From the NCBI GenBank assembly GCA_023419605.1, contig JAEZXR010000130.1, positions 186,001 through 250,000 of the forward strand: a stretch of 64,000 bases of DNA, given 5' to 3'. The notes beneath the pieces were generated by a model. That model was not told the DNA's origin and made no database searches. It saw nothing but the letters and a program-made list of their open reading frames with translations. The position numbers and the translations under genes were made by a program. Source of the DNA: Bacillota bacterium. Lineage in GTDB: Bacteria; Bacillota; Clostridia; Acetivibrionales; JAEZXR01. Below are positions 8,606 to 17,523 of this stretch, piece by piece (the first letter of the stretch is position 1; every line of letters starts with the position of its first letter).

Positions 8606-9175
8606 ATGAAAAAAATTCATTTGGCGTTATTGATAGCGGCGGCTGTAACGGCCATAACATCCGTCTATTCTCTGGCAGCCATAAATCAGACATATAAAAT
8701 AGCTTTTGAGTGGTTTTCCGAGTATAATGGCACCTATTCAGCAGAGAAGAGAGATGTTTCAAGGGATAAATGGCTTTTGGACAAACCGGAAGCTGCTGTG
8801 AAGCTGGCCGTACTTCTGGATCTTCGAACTATTGAGAATGAATTGGAACCTGGAGAGTACAACGGCAAACATACGGCGGACATAGGTTTTGGGCAGTATT
8901 TGCTCGTCTATAGCAGTCTGGGAAAAGTATCATCTCCGGAATACAGGATCAAAATTTCGGACATTGCCCAGCGAGGCGATGTAGTAGAAGTTCTCGTAAG
9001 CATGAATAGCCCTGTAAAACCGGATGAAAAGCTGGAGATAGGAGAAAACGCCCGTACTGCCACCGATATTGTTCGGATCAATAAAAACGCTTTTCCCGTA
9101 AAAGGGAAATTGCTGTTCATTTTCAAAAACCAGGATGGAACAACCTTGGGGGAGCAATACTGCGAAGTTCGGTAA
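8606..9175 (+). CDS. Exported hypothetical protein, PrcB-like C-terminal region
   Basis: 189 residues. The N-terminal hydrophobic segment (residues 5-27) is a signal peptide or anchor. The mature part ends in a beta-rich region (YRIKISDIAQRGDVVEVLVSM .. DIVRINKN) that loosely resembles the PrcB C-terminal/protease-complex domain; I would not assert homology. AAGGTGA lies six bases before the ATG. It follows tmcAL by 16 bases, so it is the last gene of the ptb-buk-tmcAL run, and it is followed by a strong terminator. Function unknown. Confidence 0.7.
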   Translation: MKKIHLALLIAAAVTAITSVYSLAAINQTYKIAFEWFSEYNGTYSAEKRDVSRDKWLLDKPEAAVKLAVLLDLRTIENELEPGEYNGKHTADIGFGQYLLVYSSLGKVSSPEYRIKISDIAQRGDVVEVLVSMNSPVKPDEKLEIGENARTATDIVRINKNAFPVKGKLLFIFKNQDGTTLGEQYCEVR

Positions 9176-9187
9176 TTTTGTAATTGT

Positions 9188-9221
9188 AGCCGCCTGATCT
9201 GCATGATCGGGGGGCTTTTTT
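9188..9221 (+). terminator. Terminator of the ptb operon
   Basis: Twelve-base arms AGCCGCCTGATC and GATCGGGGGGCT (one mismatch, one G-U), followed by T6. Confidence 0.85.
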
Positions 9222-9414
9222 CGTTTAAATAGAGACTGAACGCAGCAGCTTCTACAGTCAATTTTAACTTAATATAAATCTTTCCTTCCAAGGGTAAAAA
9301 TAGTTATAAATATTTTCAGACTGATCAACATAATAAACGTATTTAATGATAGTATTAATAATATTAATATAGTGGTTAAACATATTAATTCTGTTTTGAA
9401 AGGGGCGTTTTTAA

Positions 9415-9885
9415 ATGTCTGTACTAGAAAATCTTACTAAAAAGGTTGCTGAAACTGCCAAGGCAGCAGCTAAAAAATCCGGTGACATCGTAGAAGTGAC
9501 AAAATTGAGTGTAGCCATCAGTACGGAAGAAGATAAAGTAGAAAAGGAATATGCCAATATAGGTAAAATCGTATACCAATCCCTTGAAAACGGTACCGAT
9601 GTGGAAGAGGCTGTTAAGGAATGCTGCGAAAGAATAAAGAGCTACTTAAAAAATATTGAAGGAATAAAGCAAAAGATCCAGGAATTGAAAAATGTGAAAA
9701 CCTGTACCAACTGTAAGGCTGAACTGGATATGGAAGTCGCATACTGCCCGAAGTGTGGGACAAAGCAGGAAATACCGCAGCCTCCGGTTGAAGTACCCGA
9801 TGAAAAGACTTGTACAGCTTGCGGAGCCACTGCTGAATTGGATGTGGCATTCTGTTCCAAGTACGGAAACAAGTTCGAGCAATAA
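9415..9885 (+). CDS. Coiled-coil protein with two zinc ribbons, second one degenerate
   Basis: 156 residues. The helical N-terminal ~95 residues are rich in K/E and probably form a coiled coil. They are followed by zinc ribbon 1 (CTNC .. CPKCG, residues ~97-117) and a proline linker. Ribbon 2 (CTAC .. FCSKYG, ~130-152) has Tyr where the fourth cysteine should stand, so it lacks one ligand. An AAAGGGGCG ribosome site precedes the ATG. The gene has its own AT-rich upstream region and its own terminator. The architecture (helix plus zinc-ribbon) is common among uncharacterised Firmicute proteins. A regulatory or membrane-stress role is a guess. Confidence 0.8.
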   Translation: MSVLENLTKKVAETAKAAAKKSGDIVEVTKLSVAISTEEDKVEKEYANIGKIVYQSLENGTDVEEAVKECCERIKSYLKNIEGIKQKIQELKNVKTCTNCKAELDMEVAYCPKCGTKQEIPQPPVEVPDEKTCTACGATAELDVAFCSKYGNKFEQ

Positions 9886-9892
9886 AAAAGGA

Positions 9893-9928
9893 AACATCTC
9901 TCGACTGTCGGTCGAGAGATGTTTTTTT
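9893..9928 (+). terminator. Terminator
   Basis: Perfect 13-bp stem AACATCTCTCGAC / GTCGAGAGATGTT with a five-base loop and T-tract. Confidence 0.92.
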
Positions 9929-9972
9929 GCTGACTTTAGCCGGTCTGCTGCAGAAATAAATAAAAATCTGCA

Positions 9973-10001
9973 TTAAACTATCCTTCACCATGGTATATAA
10001 T
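9973..10001 (+). promoter_or_regulatory. Candidate promoter of cobT
   Basis: TTAAAC (9973-9978), a 17-base spacer and TATAAT (9996-10001). No cobalamin riboswitch is visible in the short leader. Confidence 0.5.
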
Positions 10002-10050
10002 ATAAGTACTATACTTTAAACACATAATGATCACAGATGAGGGGGATATT

Positions 10051-11112
10051 ATGGTACTTTTAGAGAGGACGACGGAGAATATCGGAGATTTACATACAGA
10101 GATCATGGTAAAGGCGCAAGCCAGACTGGATAGTCTGACGAAACCGTTGGGAAGTCTGGGAAGGCTGGAGGATATGGTGAAGCAGATGACGGGGATTACG
10201 GGAGAGTTGTTCCCCGAGATAGATAAAAAGGCTGTCGTTATCATGTGTGCAGACAATGGAATCGTAGAAGAGGGCGTCAGTTCCTGCCCAAAGAGTGTCA
10301 CTGCGTCCGTAACACGTAATTTTACCCGGGGGATTACGGGAATTAATGTTTTGGCTCAACATGCCGGGGCTGAGATTGTAATAGTAGACATCGGGGTGGA
10401 TGATGATCTGGATGGCCCGGGGATTCTTAACCGGAAAATCAGGAAAGGTACCTGGAATATGGCGAAGGGGCCTGCTATGACCCGGGCGGAAGCCATTGAA
10501 GCGATTGAAACCGGGATTTCCGTTGTTTCCGAGCTAAAAGAAAAAGGAATCAACCTTTTAGGAACCGGTGAGATGGGAATTGGCAATACGGCAACCAGCA
10601 GCGCGGTGTCTGCTGTACTTACGGGAGTACCCTTGGAATATATGGTGGGTAAAGGGTCCGGCCTGACTCAGGGAGGGCTGGAGAATAAAACGAAGGTCAT
10701 AAAAAGAGCCATAGAAGTTAACAATCCGAATCCGCAGGATCCGATTGATGTCCTGGCAAAGGTTGGAGGGTTTGATATAGCAGGCCTTACGGGATGCTTC
10801 CTTGGGGCTGCCTATCATCGGGTCCCCATACTTATCGACGGCTTTATTTCGGCGGCGGCTGCGTTGGTTGCCATAAAGATAAAGCCGGAGACTGCAAACT
10901 TCATCTTTCCCTCTCACGGCTCCGCAGAACCGGGGAGTAAAAAAATAATGGAGACAATAGGGCTTGAACCCTTCCTTCACCTTGGGATGCGTCTGGGTGA
11001 AGGAACCGGTGCTGCATTGGCCTTTCATATATTGGATGCGGCCTTTGCTGCTTATACCCGCATGGGAACTTTCGGAGACGCAGAAATCGAGCAGTATAAG
11101 CCGTTGAAATAA
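10051..11112 (+). CDS. cobT: Nicotinate-nucleotide-dimethylbenzimidazole phosphoribosyltransferase
   Basis: 353 residues, the usual CobT length. It shows LDSLTKPLGSLGRLE, VIMCADNGIVEEGVS, LLGTGEMGIGNTATSSA and a C-terminal FPSHGSAEPG with a nearby catalytic Glu region. It activates the lower-ligand base by forming its alpha-riboside phosphate for cobamide assembly. The start is ATG at 10051 behind GAGGGGG; an in-frame ATG at 10027 is upstream of that site. It is separated from the other cobalamin genes. The next gene is a corrinoid-protein activase, so it may serve lower-ligand remodelling of a cobamide needed by a corrinoid methyltransferase. Confidence 0.93.
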   Translation: MVLLERTTENIGDLHTEIMVKAQARLDSLTKPLGSLGRLEDMVKQMTGITGELFPEIDKKAVVIMCADNGIVEEGVSSCPKSVTASVTRNFTRGITGINVLAQHAGAEIVIVDIGVDDDLDGPGILNRKIRKGTWNMAKGPAMTRAEAIEAIETGISVVSELKEKGINLLGTGEMGIGNTATSSAVSAVLTGVPLEYMVGKGSGLTQGGLENKTKVIKRAIEVNNPNPQDPIDVLAKVGGFDIAGLTGCFLGAAYHRVPILIDGFISAAAALVAIKIKPETANFIFPSHGSAEPGSKKIMETIGLEPFLHLGMRLGEGTGAALAFHILDAAFAAYTRMGTFGDAEIEQYKPLK

Positions 11113-11142
11113 GGATCAAGTACAATTCATAGGAGGATGCGA

Positions 11143-12975
11143 ATGGAATACTCTGTTAAAGTTTTTAAAGAGGGAAATGTGACTGGACATAAAGTGGAGG
11201 AAGGAACCAATCTTTTAAAGTTCCTGAGGGATCATTCCTATGCTCCGAGTGCACCGTGCGGTGGACAGGGAACCTGCGGCAAGTGCAGGGTTAAAGTAGC
11301 AGGTATTCCGTATGAGGCCTCTGAAAAGGAAAGCAGACTCCTGGGCGAGAACGCATTATCAAAGGGCCACAGGCTGGCGTGTTACAATGCTGTGGAAAAC
11401 AATCTGGAGATTTATTTGGATGGCCCCCTGGAGAAAGCAAAGATCATTACAGAGGGAAGAAAAAGGCAAAGCTCCCCGCAGCCCGCAGTTTGCAAAAAGG
11501 TAGTGGTCCTTAAGGCCCCGAACCTGGAGGACCAACGTTCTGACTATGAACGGCTTCTGGAACATCTGGAGGAAGAGGGCTTTGATTGTGATTTGGAAGT
11601 ACTGCGTCAGATCCCGCATATACTGAGAATGCAGAATTATACAGTAACCCTTGTTCTTTTTGACGGCCGATTGATTGGGGTGGAAGCGGGGGATACTACA
11701 GATGTGATGTTAGGGTTAGCTGTGGATATCGGGACCACCACCATAGCGGCCTATCTCATAGACCTGCTGACGGGAAGGGAAATGGGAGTTTACTCCTGTT
11801 TAAACCCACAGAGGAAGTTTGGCGCAGATGTGATATCCAGAATCCAGTATACCAATGAATCCCGGGAGAAGCGGGATGAGATGCACAGTACCATCATCGC
11901 CTGCATGAATGATATCGTAAGGTATTTTGAGGCAACAAACAATATACGTAAAGGGGATATCTATACGGCTGTTTTTGTCGGGAATACGACGATGATGCAT
12001 TTTTTGATGAATTTGCCGGCCGGAAATATAGCGGCCTCTCCTTTTATCCCTGTAACAACCAGGCTGCATAGCTATCCTGCAAGAGAGCTGGGAATGGATA
12101 TCAGTTTCTTTGGAGTTTCCGTTTTTGCCCCCTGCGTCGCAGCGTATATTGGTGCCGATACGGTGGGAGCCGTGGTTTCCGGCGGAATGAATGAAGAAGA
12201 GAATGTTCTATTGCTGGTGGACATAGGAACCAATGGGGAAATTGTACTGGGGAATAAAGAACGGATGTATTGCTGCTCGGTTGCTGCAGGACCTGCTTTT
12301 GAAGGAGCCCATATCCGTAACGGAGTGGGTGGAATTCTGGGAGCCATTGACAAGATCAGCCTCGAAAGAGGGGTGAAATTTACCACCATCGGGGGTGATA
12401 AACCTGTGGGAATTTGCGGTTCAGGGATTGTTGATGCTGTAGCTGCCATGCTTTCCAGAGGGGTTATGGATGAAATGGGACGGATTTTGGAAGAAGATGA
12501 GATGGATGAAGCCACGGCAAAGGAATTCGGTGCAAAAATCTTTGAGCTGGACGGAATTACTTCCTTTCTTATTGCAAAAAGAGAGGAATGCAATGGGGAA
12601 ACGGATATCGTTATTACCCAGAGAGATATTCGTGAAATTCAGAATGCAAAGGCTGCTATAGCGGCTGGAATTAAAATTCTGGCAAAGGAATCGGGAATTC
12701 AACTGGAGGATGTTAAAAAAGTATATCTGGCAGGGGGGTTCGGCAGCTATATAAGCATTGAAAGTGCGTTGAAGATCGGTTTACTGCCGAAAGCCTTGAG
12801 AGGAAAAGTCGAATCCATCGGGAATGCGGCAGGTGCGGGGGCTATAGAGATGCTTATGTCATCAAAAATAATGAAGAAGGCATCGGAAATTAAGGAGACT
12901 TTCCGGTATATCGAGCTATCTGCGAGCAAAGAGTTTGTGGAGGAGTATATAAAATCTATGAGCTTTGAAAATTAA
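11143..12975 (+). CDS. ASKHA-domain corrinoid activation protein with 2Fe-2S ferredoxin domain (RamA/DUF4445-like)
   Basis: 610 residues. Residues ~1-85 are a plant-type ferredoxin domain with C-x5-C-x2-C (APCGGQGTCGKCRV) and a distal Cys (RLACYNA). A linker follows, then the actin-like ATPase core: GLAVDIGTTTIAAYLIDL, LLVDIGTNGEIVLGN, CGSGIVDAVAAML and KVYLAGGFGSYIS. Such proteins use ATP and low-potential electrons to reduce inactive Co(II) corrinoids back to Co(I). The start is ATG at 11143, with AGGAGG six bases before; the ATG at 11137 overlaps the ribosome site. It lies 30 bases after cobT, likely one operon. No corrinoid protein or methyltransferase is in the window, so the client is unknown. 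Confidence 0.88.
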   Translation: MEYSVKVFKEGNVTGHKVEEGTNLLKFLRDHSYAPSAPCGGQGTCGKCRVKVAGIPYEASEKESRLLGENALSKGHRLACYNAVENNLEIYLDGPLEKAKIITEGRKRQSSPQPAVCKKVVVLKAPNLEDQRSDYERLLEHLEEEGFDCDLEVLRQIPHILRMQNYTVTLVLFDGRLIGVEAGDTTDVMLGLAVDIGTTTIAAYLIDLLTGREMGVYSCLNPQRKFGADVISRIQYTNESREKRDEMHSTIIACMNDIVRYFEATNNIRKGDIYTAVFVGNTTMMHFLMNLPAGNIAASPFIPVTTRLHSYPARELGMDISFFGVSVFAPCVAAYIGADTVGAVVSGGMNEEENVLLLVDIGTNGEIVLGNKERMYCCSVAAGPAFEGAHIRNGVGGILGAIDKISLERGVKFTTIGGDKPVGICGSGIVDAVAAMLSRGVMDEMGRILEEDEMDEATAKEFGAKIFELDGITSFLIAKREECNGETDIVITQRDIREIQNAKAAIAAGIKILAKESGIQLEDVKKVYLAGGFGSYISIESALKIGLLPKALRGKVESIGNAAGAGAIEMLMSSKIMKKASEIKETFRYIELSASKEFVEEYIKSMSFEN

Positions 12976-13064
12976 ATCTTGGAATAATGTATAAAAATAA
13001 CAGACTTTAAAAGGATTTTTTTAAGTTTTATAGAATAATAATATAAATAATAAATAGTATACGG

Positions 13065-13095
13065 ACAGAGGTCGTAAACGGCTTCTGTTTGTTTT
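13065..13095 (+). terminator. Terminator of cobT operon
   Basis: Stem ACAGAGGTCG / CGGCTTCTGT (one mismatch, one G-U pair) with a four-base loop, then TTGTTTT. Confidence 0.6.
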
Positions 13096-13153
13096 ATCTT
13101 TCATTGAAAATATCATAACAGCTTTTAGTTGGGGAGTGATTCATCTGGATAAT

Positions 13154-13792
13154 ATGGAGAGAAGTACGAAGAAATGTAATTTTTGTGGAGAAGACGTAGA
13201 AGCGGGCTCAAGCCGCTGCAACCATTGTGGAAGCCTTTTGGATGCAAATGGAGAGAGTTTTGAAGCGCAGAGCGAGGAGACGACGATAGAGTCTCTTGAT
13301 TCAGGGAATAAGCAGGGAGAGGAAATAAGTTCCGGGGAGGTCTCGGAGCAGAAGAGCGTCGAAACACCGGATTCTGCAGTAAATCAGGTAAAGGAAGAAA
13401 AAAGGCCGGAGAATACTGGCTTTGGGCCTGTACAAGGGCCAAGAGGGATAAATGGAAATGCAGGGTATCAAAGAGAGATGCCAGGCCAACAGTTTGCCTA
13501 CCGACCGAATCCCAATGCCTATGGAACTATGCCGATGCAAAGAAGGAATCCGTTAAGCAATGGGTTGAAGGTGCTGTTGACGGTGGTTACCACGGTGGTC
13601 CCAGGGCTGGGGCAGCTGGCTGGATTGATCATAGCCATTATTTTTATGAATACGCCGGAAACTGTATATGATTATGCCGATCGAAGATCCTTCGGATTAG
13701 CACTTTTAATCTCCTGTATCGTCATTTTTGTTCTTACCTGTCTCGGCTGCTTTGTATTGGCATTGGCAGGTAATTCCATACGGGATTACTAG
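13154..13792 (+). CDS. Zinc-ribbon membrane protein
   Basis: About 212 residues. The N-terminal zinc ribbon (CNFCGEDVEAGSSRCNHCG) is followed by an acidic Q/S/E-rich linker and a P/N/M-rich segment. Two hydrophobic helices follow (roughly GLKVLLTVVTTVVPGLGQLAGLIIAIIF and the final LALLISCIVIFVLTCLGCFVLAL). The start is uncertain: GGGGAG at 13131-13136 fits a CTG at 13145, while the first ATG is 13154 and a GTG at 13136 overlaps the site. It is the first gene of a tight run with the DUF2085 protein and the folate enzyme. Role unknown; the ribbon is presumably cytosolic. Confidence 0.75.
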   Translation: MERSTKKCNFCGEDVEAGSSRCNHCGSLLDANGESFEAQSEETTIESLDSGNKQGEEISSGEVSEQKSVETPDSAVNQVKEEKRPENTGFGPVQGPRGINGNAGYQREMPGQQFAYRPNPNAYGTMPMQRRNPLSNGLKVLLTVVTTVVPGLGQLAGLIIAIIFMNTPETVYDYADRRSFGLALLISCIVIFVLTCLGCFVLALAGNSIRDY

Positions 13793-13798
13793 GATTCA

Positions 13799-14473
13799 AT
13801 GGAGTACCTCATTAGACTTTATAACCGGATCGGGGCGCTGTTTTGCCATCAGTTGCCGGAAAGAACCCTTTATGTTGGCGGGATGCCGCTTCCGGTATGT
13901 GCCAGGGATACAGGGATTTATCTGGGGGTTTTTTTTTCCGTGGTGTACTTGCTTGTACAGGGGCGGTTTGATTCCGATAAGCCGCCCCGTACTTTTCAGG
14001 CGGTTCTTCTGTCTGTTTTGATGCTTCCCATGGCTTTTGACGGTGTTTCTTCCTACTTGGGGTTCCGGGAGACGAATAACTTTATCCGGCTTTTTACAGG
14101 GATGTATTTTGGTTTGGCTATTCCATTTTTTCTGCTTCCTGCTGCCAATTTTAAGGTTTATGGGAAAAACAGCAGGGAAGTCTTGAAGAACACCGGAGAG
14201 CTTTTGTTTTTATATGGAGTGGGAGGATTGATCTGTCTGGCCGTACTGGAGGTACCATGGATTCCATGGAGTATACTATCCAGTGCCATCATTATCGGTT
14301 TTGTTTTTTTAGTATCCCGATTAGTATTTACTGTTACTTACCGATGCATGCCGATGAAAAAGGAAAGCCGGTTTTGGGTGGTTTCAATCTTGACAGTATC
14401 GGTATTTATTATTCTGCACTTTGTTTCAAGCTATTTGCTGCAACCATTAAAATACCTGCTTTTAAAGGAGTGA
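13799..14473 (+). CDS. DUF2085 integral membrane protein
   Basis: 224 residues with five to six hydrophobic segments. The N-terminal signature CHQLPERTLYVGGMPLPVCARDTGIYLG matches DUF2085. The family usually has a second cysteine (CARCTG); here it is Asp, so the presumed metal or redox pair is altered. The gene begins six bases after the preceding stop and ends six bases before the next start, so the three are co-transcribed. The ribosome site (AGGA) is weak, as expected with translational coupling. Function of the family is unknown. Confidence 0.8.
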   Translation: MEYLIRLYNRIGALFCHQLPERTLYVGGMPLPVCARDTGIYLGVFFSVVYLLVQGRFDSDKPPRTFQAVLLSVLMLPMAFDGVSSYLGFRETNNFIRLFTGMYFGLAIPFFLLPAANFKVYGKNSREVLKNTGELLFLYGVGGLICLAVLEVPWIPWSILSSAIIIGFVFLVSRLVFTVTYRCMPMKKESRFWVVSILTVSVFIILHFVSSYLLQPLKYLLLKE

Positions 14474-14479
14474 ACATCG

Positions 14480-15070
14480 ATGGAGTATAATCCGGGACAG
14501 TTAAAGAAGGAGCTTCGAGCCCAGGGGCTTCAACAGCGAAATAGGCTCTCCGGCTCCGAAGTAGAAGAAAAGAGCAGGAAAATATTTAGCCGGCTGGTAG
14601 CGTTGGATCAATTCAATTCCAGCCGGGTTATTATGGCGTATATTGATTTCAGAAATGAAGTTGCTACCAGGGATTTTATCCGCCAGTGTCTGAAACAAGG
14701 GAAGAGGATTGCCCTTCCGCGGGTTATTTCTGAAGGCGAAGGGGCGAAGGGATTATGGGCTTGTGAAATCAGTGATTTGGTACAGGATTTGGAAGTGAGT
14801 ACCTTTGGGGTAATGGAGCCCAAAAAAGAGGGCCTCAAAAGGGTAGATGAAATGGAGCTGGACTTAATTATAGTACCGGGTGTTGTTTTTGGCGAAAACA
14901 AATTCAGGATCGGTTACGGTGCAGGGTATTACGACGGGTTCCTGAGGAACTGCCCCCCAAACTGCCTGAAGGCTGGTGTGGCTTTCGAACAGCAAATGGT
15001 CAAAAAAGTTCCTTTTGAAGAACATGATGTCGCTTTGGATATAATAATTACAGAGAGAAGAATTATATAA
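14480..15070 (+). CDS. 5-formyltetrahydrofolate cyclo-ligase
   Basis: 196 residues. Family features are the N-terminal KKELRAQGLQQRNRLS with basic ATP-contacting residues, VIMAYIDFRNEV, RIALPRV, STFGVMEPK, DLIIVPGVVFGENKFRIGYGAGYYDGFL and a C-terminal HDVALDIIITE. It converts 5-formyl-THF to 5,10-methenyl-THF at the cost of ATP, in the cytosol. It is the third gene of the run with the zinc-ribbon and DUF2085 genes, with AAAGGAG just before the start. Annotated in various genomes as mthfs, ygfA or yqgN. Confidence 0.93.
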   Translation: MEYNPGQLKKELRAQGLQQRNRLSGSEVEEKSRKIFSRLVALDQFNSSRVIMAYIDFRNEVATRDFIRQCLKQGKRIALPRVISEGEGAKGLWACEISDLVQDLEVSTFGVMEPKKEGLKRVDEMELDLIIVPGVVFGENKFRIGYGAGYYDGFLRNCPPNCLKAGVAFEQQMVKKVPFEEHDVALDIIITERRII

Positions 15071-15238
15071 TTAAAGCTGTATTTTTACTGGTCCATCAGA
15101 GGAGCGTTGCAAATCCGGCTTTTTATAAACAATAGGATGGGCAACTGTTAGTTTGGCATTGGTATAGCAAGGATTCTGGGGCTATACTAGTGCCGGATTA
15201 ACTCAGTTCCATTCTGAATTGTATAGAAAGGAAAAAAC

Positions 15239-16195
15239 ATGAGAAATAGAAAAGTGACTGTAACAGGCGCAAACATACTGTTTTTTATATTTGTGATTGT
15301 GTTCATAGCATTTCAAGTAATCCTTGCATTTATTGATGCGATCCTCGGGGGAACCTTAATCAAAAACAATATGTACGGGATGCTGATTGTAAATGAATAT
15401 GTGCTGATACTGCTGCCCGTCATCATTTTTGCTTTAGTGAAAAAACTGGATTTCAAGCATGTGTTTCGTTTTAACCGGTTTGGGATATTACCGGCCCTGC
15501 TGATCATAGGGATGTCACTCCCTGCATATTTTGCAGCAGGCATGCTCAATACTCTGGTAGTATATTTGCTGCAGTTTATAGGAAACGTACCGGCCCAATC
15601 TATACCGGTACCTCAAAACATCAGTGAGCTGATACTCGGATTGGGGGTAGTGGCATTTTCTCCCGCTTTGTGCGAAGAGATGCTGAATAGGGGAATTATG
15701 CTAAAAGCCTATGAAAACAGGGGGTCTTTAAAGGCAGTTGTGATAACGGCCATCTTTTTTGGTATTTTCCATTTTGATATTACCAACCTTTTGGGACCTA
15801 TTTTTCTTGGTTTGCTCATTGGATACTACGCAATACGGACAAACTCTATTTTCGCGGCCATGCTGGCGCATTTTATGAATAACGCAATTGCGGAAGTTCT
15901 CAGCTATCTATTCAGAGAGGATAATGCAGCTTCCGATATTGTCAGGATATCGGCACAAGAATTGGGAGGGACCATTATCTACGGAATTGCCGGGCTTATT
16001 CTGCTTTTTGTATTATTGAAGGTTTTCAACCGGATAACAGCGGAGAAGGTACGCCTGAAGCCGGCTATTTCAAGCGCCAAAGGGGATTTGGTTTCTATCG
16101 TATCCCATTGGCCTGTTATTATAATTTTAGTGATGTACGTACTGATGGCAGCCTTGTATGTATTTTCCATCACAGTTATGGGGGTAGTTTCCTAG
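15239..16195 (+). CDS. CPBP-family intramembrane metalloprotease
   Basis: 318 residues with about eight hydrophobic helices. The CPBP (Abi/CAAX protease) motifs are present in order: EEMLNRGIML (EExxxR, ~residue 143), FFGIFHFD (FxxxH) and AMLAHFMNNA (HxxxN/D). These supply the catalytic Glu and metal-binding His residues. AGAAAGGAAAAA lies before the ATG. It is monocistronic, with 168 bases of non-coding DNA upstream and a very long hairpin downstream. Family members process prenylated proteins, bacteriocins or signalling peptides; the substrate cannot be told here, and no bacteriocin gene is adjacent. Confidence 0.88.
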   Translation: MRNRKVTVTGANILFFIFVIVFIAFQVILAFIDAILGGTLIKNNMYGMLIVNEYVLILLPVIIFALVKKLDFKHVFRFNRFGILPALLIIGMSLPAYFAAGMLNTLVVYLLQFIGNVPAQSIPVPQNISELILGLGVVAFSPALCEEMLNRGIMLKAYENRGSLKAVVITAIFFGIFHFDITNLLGPIFLGLLIGYYAIRTNSIFAAMLAHFMNNAIAEVLSYLFREDNAASDIVRISAQELGGTIIYGIAGLILLFVLLKVFNRITAEKVRLKPAISSAKGDLVSIVSHWPVIIILVMYVLMAALYVFSITVMGVVS

Positions 16196-16217
16196 GAGGC
16201 AGTAAAAGGTAAAAGTG

Positions 16218-16284
16218 TTTCTAAAGGTAAATAAATAAAAAAGCAGGGTATAGTCCTGCTTTTTTATTTATTTACCTTTAGAAA
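16218..16284. terminator. Very long perfect hairpin, bidirectional terminator
   Basis: Two perfect 30-base arms (16218-16247 and 16255-16284) with a seven-base loop. The GC-rich tip AGCAGG/CCTGCT is flanked by A6 and T6, so it can terminate both the CPBP gene (plus) and the convergent hypothetical gene (minus). The right arm covers the stop codon of the minus-strand gene. Confidence 0.93.
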
Positions 16285-16589
16285 GGCCACTGGGGTTTGG
16301 ATTCAGTTGCTGCTGCAAGACCTAAGAAGCCCAGAATGCCTCTATCCCCGAAAAATTCTCTTTCGACATCCTTTATTTTTTCTTCAACATAATAGTTGAT
16401 TTCCCCCAGGTTTTTAACTTTATCCGCATAATCCCGGAGACGCTCGATTTCTTTTCCTGTAAGTGAGTGCTGGCATTCATCAGAGTTCAGTATCCGGTTT
16501 AGCTCGGATGCATATTCATAGCCGTCATCTACGTCTTTGACGGCATTTTTAAGGAAATACAACAACTTCTGAGGAATCTCCCTGTTCAT
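16278..16589 (-). CDS. Small hypothetical helical protein
   Basis: 103 residues, mostly charged and helical (MNREIPQKLLYFLKNAV .. LTGKEIERLRDYADKVKNL), ending KPQWPF. No signal or membrane segment, and no family recognised. AAGGTGA lies before the ATG. Its last codons and stop lie inside the long hairpin arm that it shares with the convergent CPBP gene, so the 3' end of the coding sequence is itself part of the terminator. It diverges from the DUF1624 gene. Confidence 0.7.
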   Translation of the reverse strand: MNREIPQKLLYFLKNAVKDVDDGYEYASELNRILNSDECQHSLTGKEIERLRDYADKVKNLGEINYYVEEKIKDVEREFFGDRGILGFLGLAAATESKPQWPF

Positions 16590-16723
16590 TCAATCACCTT
16601 CTGTAATTTTCTTTACTATCATTATACCTCTTTACGAGAAATTTTAAAATAATTTTGGAAAAATTGCAGGATATTGTTTTTTGACTTTTATAATGTTAAA
16701 ATGATGAAGTTGAGGAGGACTGT

Positions 16724-17428
16724 ATGTTGGATAAAAATGCGAAACAGAACCGGATATGGGAATTGGATTTTTTCAGAGGCGTGGCGCTGTTATTGATGGT
16801 GTACTTCCATGTGGTTTTTGATTTGAAGGACCTGTATGGAAGTAACATTGAATATGCCAGCGGTATCAACTATTACATAGGCAAGATATCGGTAACGCTT
16901 TTCATGATAATTTCGGGTATCAGCTGCCATTTAAGCAGAAATAACAGGAAAAGGGGCATCCGGGTTTTGGCCGTTGCAATAGCCATTACGGTAGTGACCC
17001 ATTTGTTTGATCCTGGCCTGGGAGTTAAATTCGGTATTTTACATTTTCTCGGGGTTAGTATGCTGATTTTTCCCTTGTTTAATAAGATAAACAGCTTTTT
17101 ACTTTTTATTGCAGCGATTATCATTCTCGTTGCAGGGAATATATTTGCTCATATGGTAATGCCCAATGATTATTTATTTATCTTTAACCTGACCAGTAAT
17201 ACTTTTTCATCCTCTGACTACTATCCGCTTTTCCCATGGCTTAGCATATTCCTTTTTGGCGTTATTATAGGCAGACTTTTTTATGCAGAGAAAAAGAGCG
17301 TTTTTCCTTTTAACCTGGGAAACAATGCGATTAGTACAGCGGGAAGACATACACTGATTGTCTATATTGTTCACCAACCGCTGATTCTGGTAATTCTGGA
17401 ACTGCTTAAAAGAGTCAAGGGGGCATGA
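16724..17428 (+). CDS. DUF1624 / HGSNAT-like membrane protein
   Basis: 234 residues, seven to eight hydrophobic helices. The N-terminal RIWELDFFRGVALLLMVYFHVVFDL and the downstream LFMIISGISCHLSRNN and GILHFLGVSMLI segments are typical of the DUF1624/heparan-alpha-glucosaminide acetyltransferase-like family, in which the conserved His (YFHVVFDL) is thought to take part in acyl transfer across the membrane. GAGGAGG lies before the ATG. Substrate unknown. It is transcribed away from the small hypothetical gene and precedes a very small ORF by about 95 bases. Confidence 0.82.
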   Translation: MLDKNAKQNRIWELDFFRGVALLLMVYFHVVFDLKDLYGSNIEYASGINYYIGKISVTLFMIISGISCHLSRNNRKRGIRVLAVAIAITVVTHLFDPGLGVKFGILHFLGVSMLIFPLFNKINSFLLFIAAIIILVAGNIFAHMVMPNDYLFIFNLTSNTFSSSDYYPLFPWLSIFLFGVIIGRLFYAEKKSVFPFNLGNNAISTAGRHTLIVYIVHQPLILVILELLKRVKGA

Positions 17429-17523
17429 TTTTATCCGTCCATAGCGTAAATCCATAAAAACTTGTAATGTACTTTTCATTTTCATATATAATTTAATAGG
17501 GATCCTTCCGTGGAGGAATGGTT

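Noticed and set aside
10021..10050. Cobalamin riboswitch before cobT
   Set aside because: The leader from the promoter to the start codon is only ~45 bases and has no B12-box sequence.
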